From: Acidobacterium sp. S8
GTDB taxonomy: Bacteria > Acidobacteriota > Terriglobia > Terriglobales > Acidobacteriaceae
Direction of reading: 5' to 3'
Length of the DNA: 64,000 nucleotides
Assembly (NCBI RefSeq): GCF_009765985.1
Contig: NZ_LMUM01000006.1
Location: forward strand, 1 to 64,000
Within the stretch, counting starts at the first letter, position 1; each line of letters starts with the position of its first letter. A program made the translations under genes and the position numbers. The notes beneath the pieces are model-generated. The model was not told the DNA's origin and did no database searches. It was given only the letters and a program-made list of their open reading frames with translations. Positions 46,020 to 53,647 of this stretch are shown piece after piece.

Positions 46020-46176
46020 TGCAGCCCTCTTTTACTGTAGACGATTTATTGGACGCTATTCAAAGCATTGAGGCTTAGAGCGGGCGTTCTTTCTGCCGAA
46101 AGAATGATTTTGGCGGGTGGGCTGCCGGGGCTATGTTGTTGACCCAGCTTTTCGGGGGGGGAAGCTGTGCCAGTCT

Positions 46177-47931
46177 TTATCGATGGGGAGCAGGCGCGGG
46201 AGGCTGTTGCTGGGCCTCCGGTTTGCTGTCGTCGCCTCCGTCCTGGTCCTGCTGGGCATGGTGTGGTGGTTCGAAGGGCTGCTGGATTCCTTTTTCGGCG
46301 GCCGCTTTAGTATCGGGCTGGCCGTCGCGGACGGTGAGAGCGGTTTTGTATTCGGTAACAGCCTCATCGCGTTCCTCGCGGATATCGTGGATGCGGCCCA
46401 GATAGATGTGTGACCAGGCGAGAAGACGGGGGTCTTTGGAGAGGCGAATGGTCTCATTGAAGTTCTTTTCGGCGTCGTCCATGCGGCCCTGCATGACGCT
46501 GGTGAGGGCGAGGATGTAGTCGGCTCGGCCGGGATCGGGCGTGTGCTCTTTGAGCGCTGTTTCCGCGAGTTGCTGCGCTCCGGCGGTGTCACCCTGATGC
46601 AGCCGGGAGAGCGCGAGGTCGAGCCCATGCTGGGCGTGGGTAGCGTGCCGGATGACGTCAGAGGAGCCTTCTTCTGCGAAATGGATATCGCGGGCGCGAT
46701 GAGTCTGCTGATCGACATCCATGCCATAAACCATGGGGCCGATGGCTTCCTTGAGACTGTCCGGTGTGTGCTCGAAATTGATGAGCTGGTCGTAGAAATA
46801 TTGTGTGAGGACGAAGCCGGCCGTCATGCTCCTGGTAACGGAGTCCTGGCGCACAGCGGCGATGCGCTGCAATGAAGCGTTATGCTTCTGTGTCTCGCGT
46901 TCAAGGTCGGCGCGGCGCACATCGGCGGGAATTTTGTATTCGGCAATGCCGGTATCCATAGTGCGCGCTTCGATGGCGCGGATGAGGCATTCGATGACGA
47001 GCGAGACGATGTCGCTGCGGTATTGAAAGTCGAGAGGCGCGTCACGCACGGCTTTGAGGATGGGCAGCAGGCGGTCCATGGACGAGGCGTGCGAGTAGAG
47101 CAGCGGCTCGATCATGTAGTGCAGATACGTGTGGCGAGCTTCCTGCATGCTGATAGTGCCATTGACGGGCGAGGCTACGACTACGTAGTCCGTTCCATAG
47201 ACACGGGCATTCGTTTCAACCGGCGAGAGCATGGGTTCGAGCACGACAAGAAAACGGCTGCCGGCATAGGTGCTAGTCGGCATTTTCAGATAGACGTTCG
47301 TGCTGACAATCATCTTGGTCAGCGGATCGTGCAGCTTTTCGACCTGCTCTTCGTAGGCGGTGTGGTTGGCGAGCCAGACGAGGTGCAGCTGGGTGGCGTC
47401 GACGAAGCTGTGCAGGATGGGGAGGATGTCGTCGACCTGAGTGGAGTCGGGCGGCATGTCGTCCTGATCGACACTGAGGGCCAGCTCCGGTGGAGGCGTG
47501 AGGTAGAGGGCGAGCGAGACATACTGCGCGAGGTCGCGGCTGGCGTCTTCTGATAGGCGATGCTGGTTGACATAGACGCAGAGCTTGTCGCGTGCTTCGC
47601 GTGCGGCTTCAGACTGCTGTGTGACCTGGTTGACCTGGTCGCGCACGCGCTGGCGCACGGGGTCGGAGTCGGCGAGGCCATTGTCATAGCCGCAGGCGTT
47701 GAGGGCCACGGCGATATCGAAGAGCGCTTCGCTGGTCTGCAGGCTTACGGTTGGGCCTGCTGGATCGACGAGCGCGGGCGGCTTTTCCCGGCGCGGCGGT
47801 TGCTGCGGCGTTGGCAGTTTAGCGGTCTGCTGGGCGATGGCCGGATGAGCGGCGACAATGCCGGAAAGTAACAGGGAAGCGAGGACGGTTGGCGAACAGG
47901 CACTGAGGCGCAGGTTAAGGCAGAACGACAT
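46177..47931 (-). CDS. exported TPR-domain protein of unknown function
   Basis: Protein of 584 residues with a signal peptide (about 9-35, VLASLLLSGIVAAHPAIAQQ), a Pro-rich linker, a central part without recognised domain (about 60-440), and TPR-like repeats near the C-terminus (GADIAGAQ-type helices: LSRLHQGDTAGAQQLAETALKEHTP, MDDAEKNFNETIRLSKDP, REERDEAVTEYKTALTVRD). It ends in a Gln/Pro-rich low-complexity tail. The central segment carries repeated hydrophobic/acidic helices (YVSLALYLTPPPEL and so on) seen in acidobacterial proteins of unknown role. The signal indicates the periplasm. It is a single gene between rnc and the APC permease. Confidence 0.8.
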   Translation of the reverse strand: MSFCLNLRLSACSPTVLASLLLSGIVAAHPAIAQQTAKLPTPQQPPRREKPPALVDPAGPTVSLQTSEALFDIAVALNACGYDNGLADSDPVRQRVRDQVNQVTQQSEAAREARDKLCVYVNQHRLSEDASRDLAQYVSLALYLTPPPELALSVDQDDMPPDSTQVDDILPILHSFVDATQLHLVWLANHTAYEEQVEKLHDPLTKMIVSTNVYLKMPTSTYAGSRFLVVLEPMLSPVETNARVYGTDYVVVASPVNGTISMQEARHTYLHYMIEPLLYSHASSMDRLLPILKAVRDAPLDFQYRSDIVSLVIECLIRAIEARTMDTGIAEYKIPADVRRADLERETQKHNASLQRIAAVRQDSVTRSMTAGFVLTQYFYDQLINFEHTPDSLKEAIGPMVYGMDVDQQTHRARDIHFAEEGSSDVIRHATHAQHGLDLALSRLHQGDTAGAQQLAETALKEHTPDPGRADYILALTSVMQGRMDDAEKNFNETIRLSKDPRLLAWSHIYLGRIHDIREERDEAVTEYKTALTVRDGQPDTKAAAEKGIQQPFEPPHHAQQDQDGGDDSKPEAQQQPPAPAPHR

Positions 47932-47977
47932 TGGTTGGAAACTCTTTCAAAAGTCTATTGAACGGTAATCGCCATGG

Positions 47978-49291
47978 TCAATCGCCGCTGGGTGCGAGAG
48001 CGGATTGGTTTAGGGAATTGTGGCCCCAGCGCTTGCGGGATATCCAGTAGAAAAATGGCCCGGCGATGGCGATGAGCAGGCCAAAAAGAAGAGCCGGCAT
48101 GTGCGCCATGCGCTCGTCGCGGGCTGCGTACATAACGTATCCGATGAGAATGGCTGGTGGAATGCCGAGTGTGCAGGCCATGAAGAGGTTGCCGGCGCGG
48201 AAGGGACGCGGCAAATCCGGCTCCTTGAAACGAAGAACGGCGAGGGCGACGAATTCGAGAATGAGGCTGCTGCCATAGAGGATGAGGTCTATGGAAATCA
48301 GTTCCTCAAAGCGGAAGCCGAGCGCCACGGCCCAGGCAATGCCACAAGCTATGATTGCTGCCCAGGGAACGCCGCGCTTGTTGCGTAACGTAAGCCATTG
48401 TGGAAGCATGCCGTCCTGAGCGAGCACCATGGGCAGGCGGGTATAGGAAAGCACCAGCGCGTTGAACATTCCGAGTCCATTAAAGGTTCCGCAGAGGACG
48501 ATCGCCCAGCCCAAGATAGGGCCGCCGAGCATGCGCCCGGCGTCGGTCCATGAGCCGGTGGAGAATTGCTGGACTGAGATGCCGGCATACGCGAGAGCCG
48601 CGACGGGCAGGATGTAAGAGACGGCGACGACGATGGCAGTCGTGATCATGGCGAGCGGGTAAGTACGGGCTGGATTTTCTACTTCACCTGCGATGGTCGA
48701 GGCATTGTCCCAGCCCATGTAATTCCAGAGGGCGACAATGACGGCGGTGCTGATGCTGCCTCCGCTGAAGGAACCGGCGGCGTGGCTCCAATGTGAGCCA
48801 TGCAGGAGGCCGAGGATGATGAGCACGACGAAGGGGGCCATCAGGAGCACGAAGAGGGTCACAGAGCCTTTACCTATGGCAGGCGCTCCACACAAATTCC
48901 AAAGACAACACGCAATCACCAAGGCCAGTTCCCACCAGACACTGCGGGGTCCCGCTGTCCACGCGGGAAAAAGCTTCCCGAGATAGAGCACGAAGATGGT
49001 CGGGTAGATGGCCATGTCGAAGATGCTGGCCGTAAGCGAGAGCCACGCTTCCTGATATCCCCAGAAAGGACCCAGAGCGCGGCGCACCCAGACGTAGAAT
49101 CCGCCTTCGGCAGGAATAGCGGCGGAGAGTTCGCCCAGCATGAGCGTAGTGGGAAAACTCCACAGAAAAGGAAAGAGCAATAAGATCAGAAGCGCTTTAC
49201 CGTAGCCAGCACCGCCGAGAATATCTTCAATTCCGTAGGGGCCGCCGGAAACCATGAAATACGTCGCGGCAATAAGAGGGACAAGGCGCAT
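47978..49291 (-). CDS. APC-family amino acid permease
   Basis: Amino acid/polyamine-type transporter of 437 residues with about 12 membrane helices. The start region is MRLVPLIAATYFMVSGGPYGIEDILGGAG (the conserved GG-P-G-I-E-D of the first helix), followed by LWSFPTTLMLGELSAAIPAEGGFYVWVRRALG and a fifth-sixth helix block ALWNYMGWDNASTIAGEVENP. The in-frame sequence upstream of ATG 49291 continues for about 29 codons to a TAG with no start codon, so the ATG is the only usable start even though the first few residues look like the middle of a longer tail. The substrate is not predictable. Confidence 0.92.
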   Translation of the reverse strand: MRLVPLIAATYFMVSGGPYGIEDILGGAGYGKALLILLLFPFLWSFPTTLMLGELSAAIPAEGGFYVWVRRALGPFWGYQEAWLSLTASIFDMAIYPTIFVLYLGKLFPAWTAGPRSVWWELALVIACCLWNLCGAPAIGKGSVTLFVLLMAPFVVLIILGLLHGSHWSHAAGSFSGGSISTAVIVALWNYMGWDNASTIAGEVENPARTYPLAMITTAIVVAVSYILPVAALAYAGISVQQFSTGSWTDAGRMLGGPILGWAIVLCGTFNGLGMFNALVLSYTRLPMVLAQDGMLPQWLTLRNKRGVPWAAIIACGIAWAVALGFRFEELISIDLILYGSSLILEFVALAVLRFKEPDLPRPFRAGNLFMACTLGIPPAILIGYVMYAARDERMAHMPALLFGLLIAIAGPFFYWISRKRWGHNSLNQSALAPSGD

Positions 49292-49410
49292 ACGTCGCGC
49301 GCGCGATTTCGATTTCGATAATGCGGCTGTGGCGGTGACTTCGGGTTCCTCCGGCGAGATAAGAGGATACTCGAAACTCTAAAGGAAACCAGGAAAAATT
49401 TTGCAAGAAA

Positions 49411-49448
49411 ATATGACGGCCTTTCGAGCATGCGAAAGGCCGTCAAAG
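49411..49448 (-). terminator. terminator after the stress-protein gene
   Basis: A 13-bp perfect inverted repeat (TGACGGCCTTTCG at 49414-49426 and its complement at 49433-49445, six-base loop) followed on the minus strand by an AT-rich tail with T-runs. It ends the 17M-like gene before the APC permease. Confidence 0.8.
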
Positions 49449-49466
49449 GGTCGGTGCAGGTGATTG

Positions 49467-50351
49467 TCAGGAAGCCTTGCGTTGAGGCGTTCCGCTGCCG
49501 GAAAGGAAGCCGGGATATGCGCGGGATAGCTCGCCGTAGACTCGTACACGTTGTCCGGCGCCATCTTCTCCCCGAACCGGTTCCAACGCCTCATAGCGGA
49601 CCCGGCCACCATTGCGATGCAGGCATTGCTCGGCGTCTGTGATTCTGCCGGCTGTATTCACGGAGACAATAGCGCCGCCTCCCCGCAGCGAGTTGACAAT
49701 GGAAGTAGCATGGGTGGAAGCAACGCCCATTCCGGCGAAAGCGCCTTCGAAAGCTGAGCCGGAGTAGTCGTAATCATTGGTGTCAGGATAGGTCGCCAGA
49801 TGGCCTTCGCCAGTACCAAAGTTCATGCTGCTGTCATTGGCGATGCCTTCACGCTTGCTGTCTTTCTTCGTGTCGCTACTGAACACATTTTTCAGCTTTT
49901 CCCACCAGCTATTTTCTTCGGGAGATTCGTGGAAGCCACCTGTGGCAGGCAATGGATTGGCTACTGGGGTCGTTCCGACAGTGCTGGAGGAACGATGGTG
50001 AGGAATGTCTGAACCGGGGATGGGACCGGGGCGGCCTGCGCCGCTGATGACGCTGCCGGAGCCGGTGGAAAGGCCGGACGGCGTAACCGCACGTGTATCG
50101 GATGCTGGACCTGAACCGACAGTATCCGAATCCATCGCGGTGTGGACGGCGCTGCTGCCGACTCCTCCTGTTTCTCCTGCACCCGCTGTTGTTCCAGTGG
50201 AGCTGCCGCTGCGAAATGCAGCGCCAATCTGACGGGCTTCAAAGCCTTCTGCGAGCAGATCGTCGATGGCCCGCTGGGCATCTGCTCCGTTGGAAAAGTA
50301 CGCAATTACGACATCCTGCTGTGGTGTGGTGGAGCGTGTTTCGGGAACCAT
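49467..50351 (-). CDS. general stress protein 17M-like, Ser/Gly-rich
   Basis: Protein of 294 residues with an N-terminal region like the YflT/17M stress fold (VVIAYFSNGADAQRAIDDLLAEGFEARQIGAAF), a long Ser/Gly/Thr-rich low-complexity middle (about 48-170), and a C-terminal segment DYSGSAFEGAFAGMGVASTHATSIVNSLRGGGAIVSVN resembling the second half of the same fold (the motif AxxYxxxVxxGGxLVxV). It lacks a signal, so it is cytoplasmic. GGAGG lies nine bases before ATG 50351. Its role is unknown; relatives respond to general stress. Confidence 0.78.
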   Translation of the reverse strand: MVPETRSTTPQQDVVIAYFSNGADAQRAIDDLLAEGFEARQIGAAFRSGSSTGTTAGAGETGGVGSSAVHTAMDSDTVGSGPASDTRAVTPSGLSTGSGSVISGAGRPGPIPGSDIPHHRSSSTVGTTPVANPLPATGGFHESPEENSWWEKLKNVFSSDTKKDSKREGIANDSSMNFGTGEGHLATYPDTNDYDYSGSAFEGAFAGMGVASTHATSIVNSLRGGGAIVSVNTAGRITDAEQCLHRNGGRVRYEALEPVRGEDGAGQRVRVYGELSRAYPGFLSGSGTPQRKAS

Positions 50352-50545
50352 AAAACGAAACCTCCGCTTTCTGATGTAAGGCTCTACGAAGCGTCCTTAT
50401 TAAATACGATGCCCGGTGATTTTGTTCGGGTATCCGCGAAAATAGAAAAGAATCCACCATTGAAATGGTTGTCTTATGTTGCGGTGCGCTTGCGGAGATA
50501 GGCGAGACTCGAGGCGGGCCATGCTAAACTACTGAAAGAAATTGC

Positions 50546-50638
50546 GGAGAGATGGCCGAGTGGCTGAAGGCGGCGGTTTGCTAAACCGTTATAGGGTCAA
50601 AAGCTCTATCGGGGGTTCGAATCCCCCTCTCTCCGCCA
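50546..50638 (+). tRNA. tRNA-Ser (anticodon GCT)
   Basis: Complete class II tRNA: acceptor GGAGAGA/TCTCTCC, anticodon loop TTGCTAA (GCT), a long variable arm (AGGGTCAAAAGCTCT region) and T-arm GGGGGTTCGAATCCCCC, with CCA encoded at 50636-50638. The 3' part is repeated at 52920-52982, showing integration at this gene. Confidence 0.97.
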
Positions 50639-50640
50639 GA
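50578..50640 (+). repeat. attL: tRNA-Ser 3' direct repeat
   Basis: A 63-base stretch starting in the anticodon loop and running two bases past the CCA. It recurs at 52920-52982 with one mismatch (A at 50591, C at 52933). It forms the functional half of tRNA-Ser here and marks the left end of a small integrated element. Confidence 0.9.
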
Positions 50641-50665
50641 TTCCTAAATCTAAATCACTTACAAC

Positions 50666-51208
50666 CTATTGAATTGTTGAGGCACCAAAGACCGACAAGG
50701 GCTCTAGTGTCCCATTAGTGTCCGCTTGAGCTTGCCCTACCGCTGCGATGTGATTCTCTAGCTTTGTCATCGCGCTGCGGACATCTGCTGCGGCTGTCTT
50801 GATGTAGTAGGGTGCCGTTGTGCTTACGTTCGCATGACGAAGAATTCGTTGAATCACCATATCCGACACACCCAGATGGTAGAGATTGCTCCCAAGGCCA
50901 TGCCTGGCTGCGTGCAAGCCATGCCACTCGGGAATGCGGTAGTCCCGCTTGTATTCGTGATCTGCCTTCTGATGAGCTGTCTGAGGGTTCCCGCAATGCC
51001 CGCAGCGGTTCAGTGGTGGGAAGATGAGCCGATTCGTTAGGCTGACGATGGCGAGTGGCTTTCCCTTCGCATTGGCAAAGATCGGGCCAGTTTGAGGATT
51101 ACCGCAGCGAAGCCGATGCATTTCGAGCCCGCAGCATCCCCGGCAAATTCCCCGGTATTTCCGCTCGCCGCTTGCCGTGGAGAAAGATCTGGTACCTGGC
51201 AGATTCAA
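50666..51208 (-). pseudogene. tyrosine integrase, C-terminal fragment
   Basis: Catalytic C-terminal part of a tyrosine recombinase related to the acidobacterial tRNA-Ser integrase type: GPIFANAKGKPLAIVSLTNR, RCGHCGNPQTAHQKADHEYKRD, then WHGLHAARHGLGSNLYHLG (H-x-x-R), ILRHANVSTTAPYYIK (second His and Tyr nucleophile). The N-terminal arm-binding and box I Arg region are missing: the frame starts at TTG 51208 without a proper start or fitting sequence. The fragment lies 28 bases inside attL, the normal position of an integrase next to its target. Confidence 0.85.
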
Positions 51209-51241
51209 CCTCGCCCAGTTGCGACAACACTGGGCGAGGTT
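51207..51241 (-). terminator. hairpin after the island exported-protein gene
   Basis: A 13-bp perfect inverted repeat (AACCTCGCCCAGT at 51207-51219 and its complement at 51229-51241) around a nine-base loop. It sits just past the stop of the exported protein gene. No T-run follows, so terminator function is likely but not certain. It also lies where the integrase fragment breaks. Confidence 0.5.
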
Positions 51242-51280
51242 GAGCCTTAATCTTCCATCTGCCTAGGGAATAACCGACTT

Positions 51281-51880
51281 CTAAAGCGTAACGTCGAACA
51301 CGAAGCTCGAGGTAGATGCATCGCTCGGGAGGTTTTCGATTCCATCGACCTGGAAGGTGGAGCGCGATACTTCTTTCTCTTTGCCGCCAAAGTCGACTGC
51401 CCGTGCCCCAAAGGCGATGACCAGACCTGTGTCAGCTGAAGGGGCACTAGGCAATGACCAGGCAAATGGGATTGTAAAGGTGCAGGTTGCTGTGCCCGCA
51501 CCCGTACGTCTGGCAAAGCCGTTGGCGGTTTCAAGTCCGCCTGCCACCAAGCCGGAATCCGTGTCGAGTTCGCCGCCAACAAACAACGCCGAGCAGTGAT
51601 ATAAAGTACCCGGCCTGAAGTTACTGGCGATCTTGATGTTAATCGTTACATTGACGGTACCAGTGTAGGACGGGGCGCTGGTGCTCGCAATGGGGGTTGC
51701 CTTGTTTTGCGTGCCGGTAGCGCTAATCATGCCGTGTTCGGCGTCGTAGCTAAAAGTCATGCCGGCGGGAGCCTGATTCGTCCGTGTGTGAGGCGGGGCG
51801 GGTATTGCGTTTTGGGCTTGCGCAGTAGTGAGCGATGCCGCACAGAGAGCGAGTGCGAATAACGTTGGGGGAAACCGCAT
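51281..51880 (-). CDS. exported beta-rich protein of unknown function (island cargo)
   Basis: Protein of 199 residues from ATG 51880 (MRFPPTLFALALCAASLTTAQAQ is a clear signal peptide; GGAG lies about nine bases upstream). A longer frame to 51946 adds residues before the signal and is rejected. The mature protein is a single beta-rich domain: TVNVTINIKIASNFRPGTLYHCSALFVGGELD, TCTFTIPFAWSLPS, TGLVIAFGARAVDF, with two Cys residues likely forming a disulphide. I do not recognise the family. It is the only clearly intact, secreted cargo of the tRNA-Ser element. Confidence 0.75.
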   Translation of the reverse strand: MRFPPTLFALALCAASLTTAQAQNAIPAPPHTRTNQAPAGMTFSYDAEHGMISATGTQNKATPIASTSAPSYTGTVNVTINIKIASNFRPGTLYHCSALFVGGELDTDSGLVAGGLETANGFARRTGAGTATCTFTIPFAWSLPSAPSADTGLVIAFGARAVDFGGKEKEVSRSTFQVDGIENLPSDASTSSFVFDVTL

Positions 51881-52307
51881 TTTTAGACTCCGTTTCTCTA
51901 GGGGGATTTGGCCAGCCCGCTGCCAGCCAGAAAACGAGCGTTCCATACAGTCGGAAATTTAGCAATCATTTATCGGGCCAATTGCGATTCGAGATTGACT
52001 ACATTGAAATGGCTTTCTGCAAAATCCGCGCGTCCTAAAGCTCCTCGGAATCTAAGTGGATTTACCTCAGTTCCTTCGAAACATCGGTCGATGGCATGCT
52101 TTGCAACGCCAAGGATACCCTCCCTGCTCCCTAACTACATCAGAAGATCATTCGGAAGTATCTGCGCCGCTGATCAACCCCTCAATCGTTTCCGGGTCAC
52201 ATCGGCGGCCTGGGGATGGTGCTGATGATCTGGGTTAGACATTGCCCGTCCATATTCGCCTCGATAGACTGGCGAGCCTTTCATAGGCTAGATCAGTGTG
52301 ATATTTC
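51881..52307. other. island intergenic region, no supported gene
   Basis: About 425 bases between two divergent cargo genes. It should hold their promoters. Short frames exist on both strands, but none has a domain I recognise. A minus-strand frame at 52235-52453 overlaps the primase-like gene and is treated as its shadow. Confidence 0.3.
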
Positions 52308-52691
52308 ATGGTCTCCAGCACAATCCGTTCATCGGTCGAGTTGGCCCATCTTGTGGGAGGCGGCCAAGCACAGATTCCGATGATGGATTTCATGTGCTCT
52401 CCGTCACCGCGAAACAAGGAGCGGCTTACGCGTCTTCTGCAGAGCCTTTGCATGGGAAAAGGATTCCTTTTGGAGTCGGGAAGGTCTTATCACTACTACG
52501 GTACGCGGATTTTTGCAGAAGTTGAATGGAGAGCTTTCCTAGGCAAATGTCTTCTGATGTCAGGTTGTGCCGATGAAAGGTACATCGGGCACCAACTGGT
52601 CAATGGATTTTGCGTGCTCCGGCTTTCATCAGGAAGGATCAAGAATCGAGTGCCGACTATAGTTGCGGAAATTTCTGCTGCGGAAAATTGA
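52308..52691 (+). CDS. primase-like orphan protein (island cargo)
   Basis: Protein of 127 residues. The recognisable part is QIPMMDFMCSPS, then FLLESGRSYHYYGTRIF, EVEWRAFLGKCLLMSG, DERYIGHQLVNGFCVLRLSSG and RVPTIVAEIS. The pattern of SGRSYH-Y-G, E-W-x-x-FLG and D-x-R-Y-I-G-H resembles small primase-type catalytic domains found as orphans in some genomes, but I could not confirm this by a search. The frame opens three codons before ATG 52308 after a TGA, so the N-terminus may be truncated relative to relatives. No helicase or other replication gene accompanies it in the element. Confidence 0.55.
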   Translation: MVSSTIRSSVELAHLVGGGQAQIPMMDFMCSPSPRNKERLTRLLQSLCMGKGFLLESGRSYHYYGTRIFAEVEWRAFLGKCLLMSGCADERYIGHQLVNGFCVLRLSSGRIKNRVPTIVAEISAAEN

Positions 52692-52919
52692 CAACCAGTC
52701 TCCTGATCGAACCGTCGCCGTCCTTTAATTCCAGTGCGGGAAAGGTCGGGCGGTAGAGAAAAAGAGGCTCGAGGGGCGAGGACGAGAGCGACAGCAACCA
52801 TTTCGAGTGTCCCGAGCGATGTCCTGTAACTGACGATTGAGGTCGCATTGGCTGCCCTCACGGGGGCCAGCACGACTGTAAGCGGTTGAAATCATGTAAG
52901 GACAGCGAGAGAAAGAGAA
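52692..52919. other. island right-flank non-coding region
   Basis: Between the primase-like gene and attR. A minus-strand open frame covers it but matches nothing and overlaps the cargo gene. Nothing else is supported. Confidence 0.3.
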
Positions 52920-52982
52920 TTGCTAAACCGTTCTAGGGTCAAAAGCTCTATCGGGGGTTCGAATCCCCCTCTCTCCGCCAGA
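52920..52982 (+). repeat. attR: second copy of the tRNA-Ser 3' repeat
   Basis: 63 bases identical to 50578-50640 except one position (C at 52933). It contains the variable arm, T-arm, acceptor 3' strand and CCA but no 5' half, so it is not a functional tRNA. It marks the right end of the element. Confidence 0.9.
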
Positions 52983-53326
52983 AACAAGACTGAACCCAGA
53001 CCTTGTGGACTCCCGCGTGATTTCTGCTGAACCCCTGTCGTTTTAGACCATCCGTTCTCGCAATATCGAATATTCGTACCCAGAATCCAAGAGCGAAATC
53101 GTCAGCTATTGGCCGGAGCGTCTCATGCCTTCGCTGATTACCTTCGTAACTGGCTAGCGGGAAAACTGGAATCATGGATCAGTGCATCTTTATGCGAAAT
53201 GTTCCTATTCCGCAGAGACCGCGAATCAGACGTGAGAAATCACCTCCTACTTCAAGTTATTTGGCAGGCCTCTTGGACCCGCTGTTCTGTGGCGCTGGAA
53301 ATCTTATCGATTTAAGTTTTTCGCGC
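52983..53326. other. intergenic region downstream of attR
   Basis: About 345 bases of chromosomal flank with no supported gene. Open frames here begin in attR or lack starts and domains. Before integration this sequence lay directly after tRNA-Ser. Confidence 0.3.
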
Positions 53327-53470
53327 ATGAGTGATGTGGTGATTGTGCATGCCGGAGAGTCGGGAATGGATGGGCATTTTCGGGAGGCGCTCAGCGTGGC
53401 GCTGGAAGATCTGCTACGTCATCGCCGTGAATGCCCGAAGTGTTCGCAATTTTTTCAACCGCGAACCTGA
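53327..53470 (+). CDS. possible small Cys-containing protein (47 aa)
   Basis: Short frame from ATG 53327: MSDVVIVHAGESGMDGHF, helical middle (REALSVALEDLLRHRR), then ECPKCSQFF with a C-x2-C pair. The compact alpha-plus-CxxC form is reminiscent of small uncharacterised acidobacterial proteins, though I cannot name a family. The longer frame to 53174 adds sequence that looks random. Its reality is uncertain. Confidence 0.4.
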   Translation: MSDVVIVHAGESGMDGHFREALSVALEDLLRHRRECPKCSQFFQPRT

Positions 53471-53647
53471 TTCGCGCGGTTACTTAGGGACATAGACCCC
53501 AATCGGTATTTTCTGACGACAGATTTCTTACCCCGCCAGAAAATGAGACAATCCTGCGCCATCGTTCATCGCGTACAAAAATTCTGGCATGAGCCATTCC
53601 ATAATTGCGACGGGATCGGTGCGAGTGTGCCTATCGATAGCTTCTGC

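Larger units (their letters stand above)
50578..52982. mobile_element. 2.4-kb integrated element at tRNA-Ser(GCT)
   Basis: A compact island between 63-bp direct repeats of the tRNA-Ser 3' half. It holds a broken integrase, a small exported beta-protein and a primase-like orphan. The intact tRNA is on the left, as expected after integration into the tRNA 3' end. The integrase lacks its N-terminal half, so the element probably can no longer excise by itself. It is far smaller than a typical island and may be a deletion remnant. Confidence 0.82.

Noticed and set aside
46131-46727. 198-residue minus frame at the 3' end of the exported TPR gene
   Set aside because: Ser/Pro/Arg-rich shadow frame; the TPR motifs lie in the overlapping 46177-47931 frame.
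52948-53175. Minus-strand frame ending in the typical RREGDSNPR tail
   Set aside because: This tail is the antisense of a tRNA 3' half read through the attR copy; a well-known false-gene signature.
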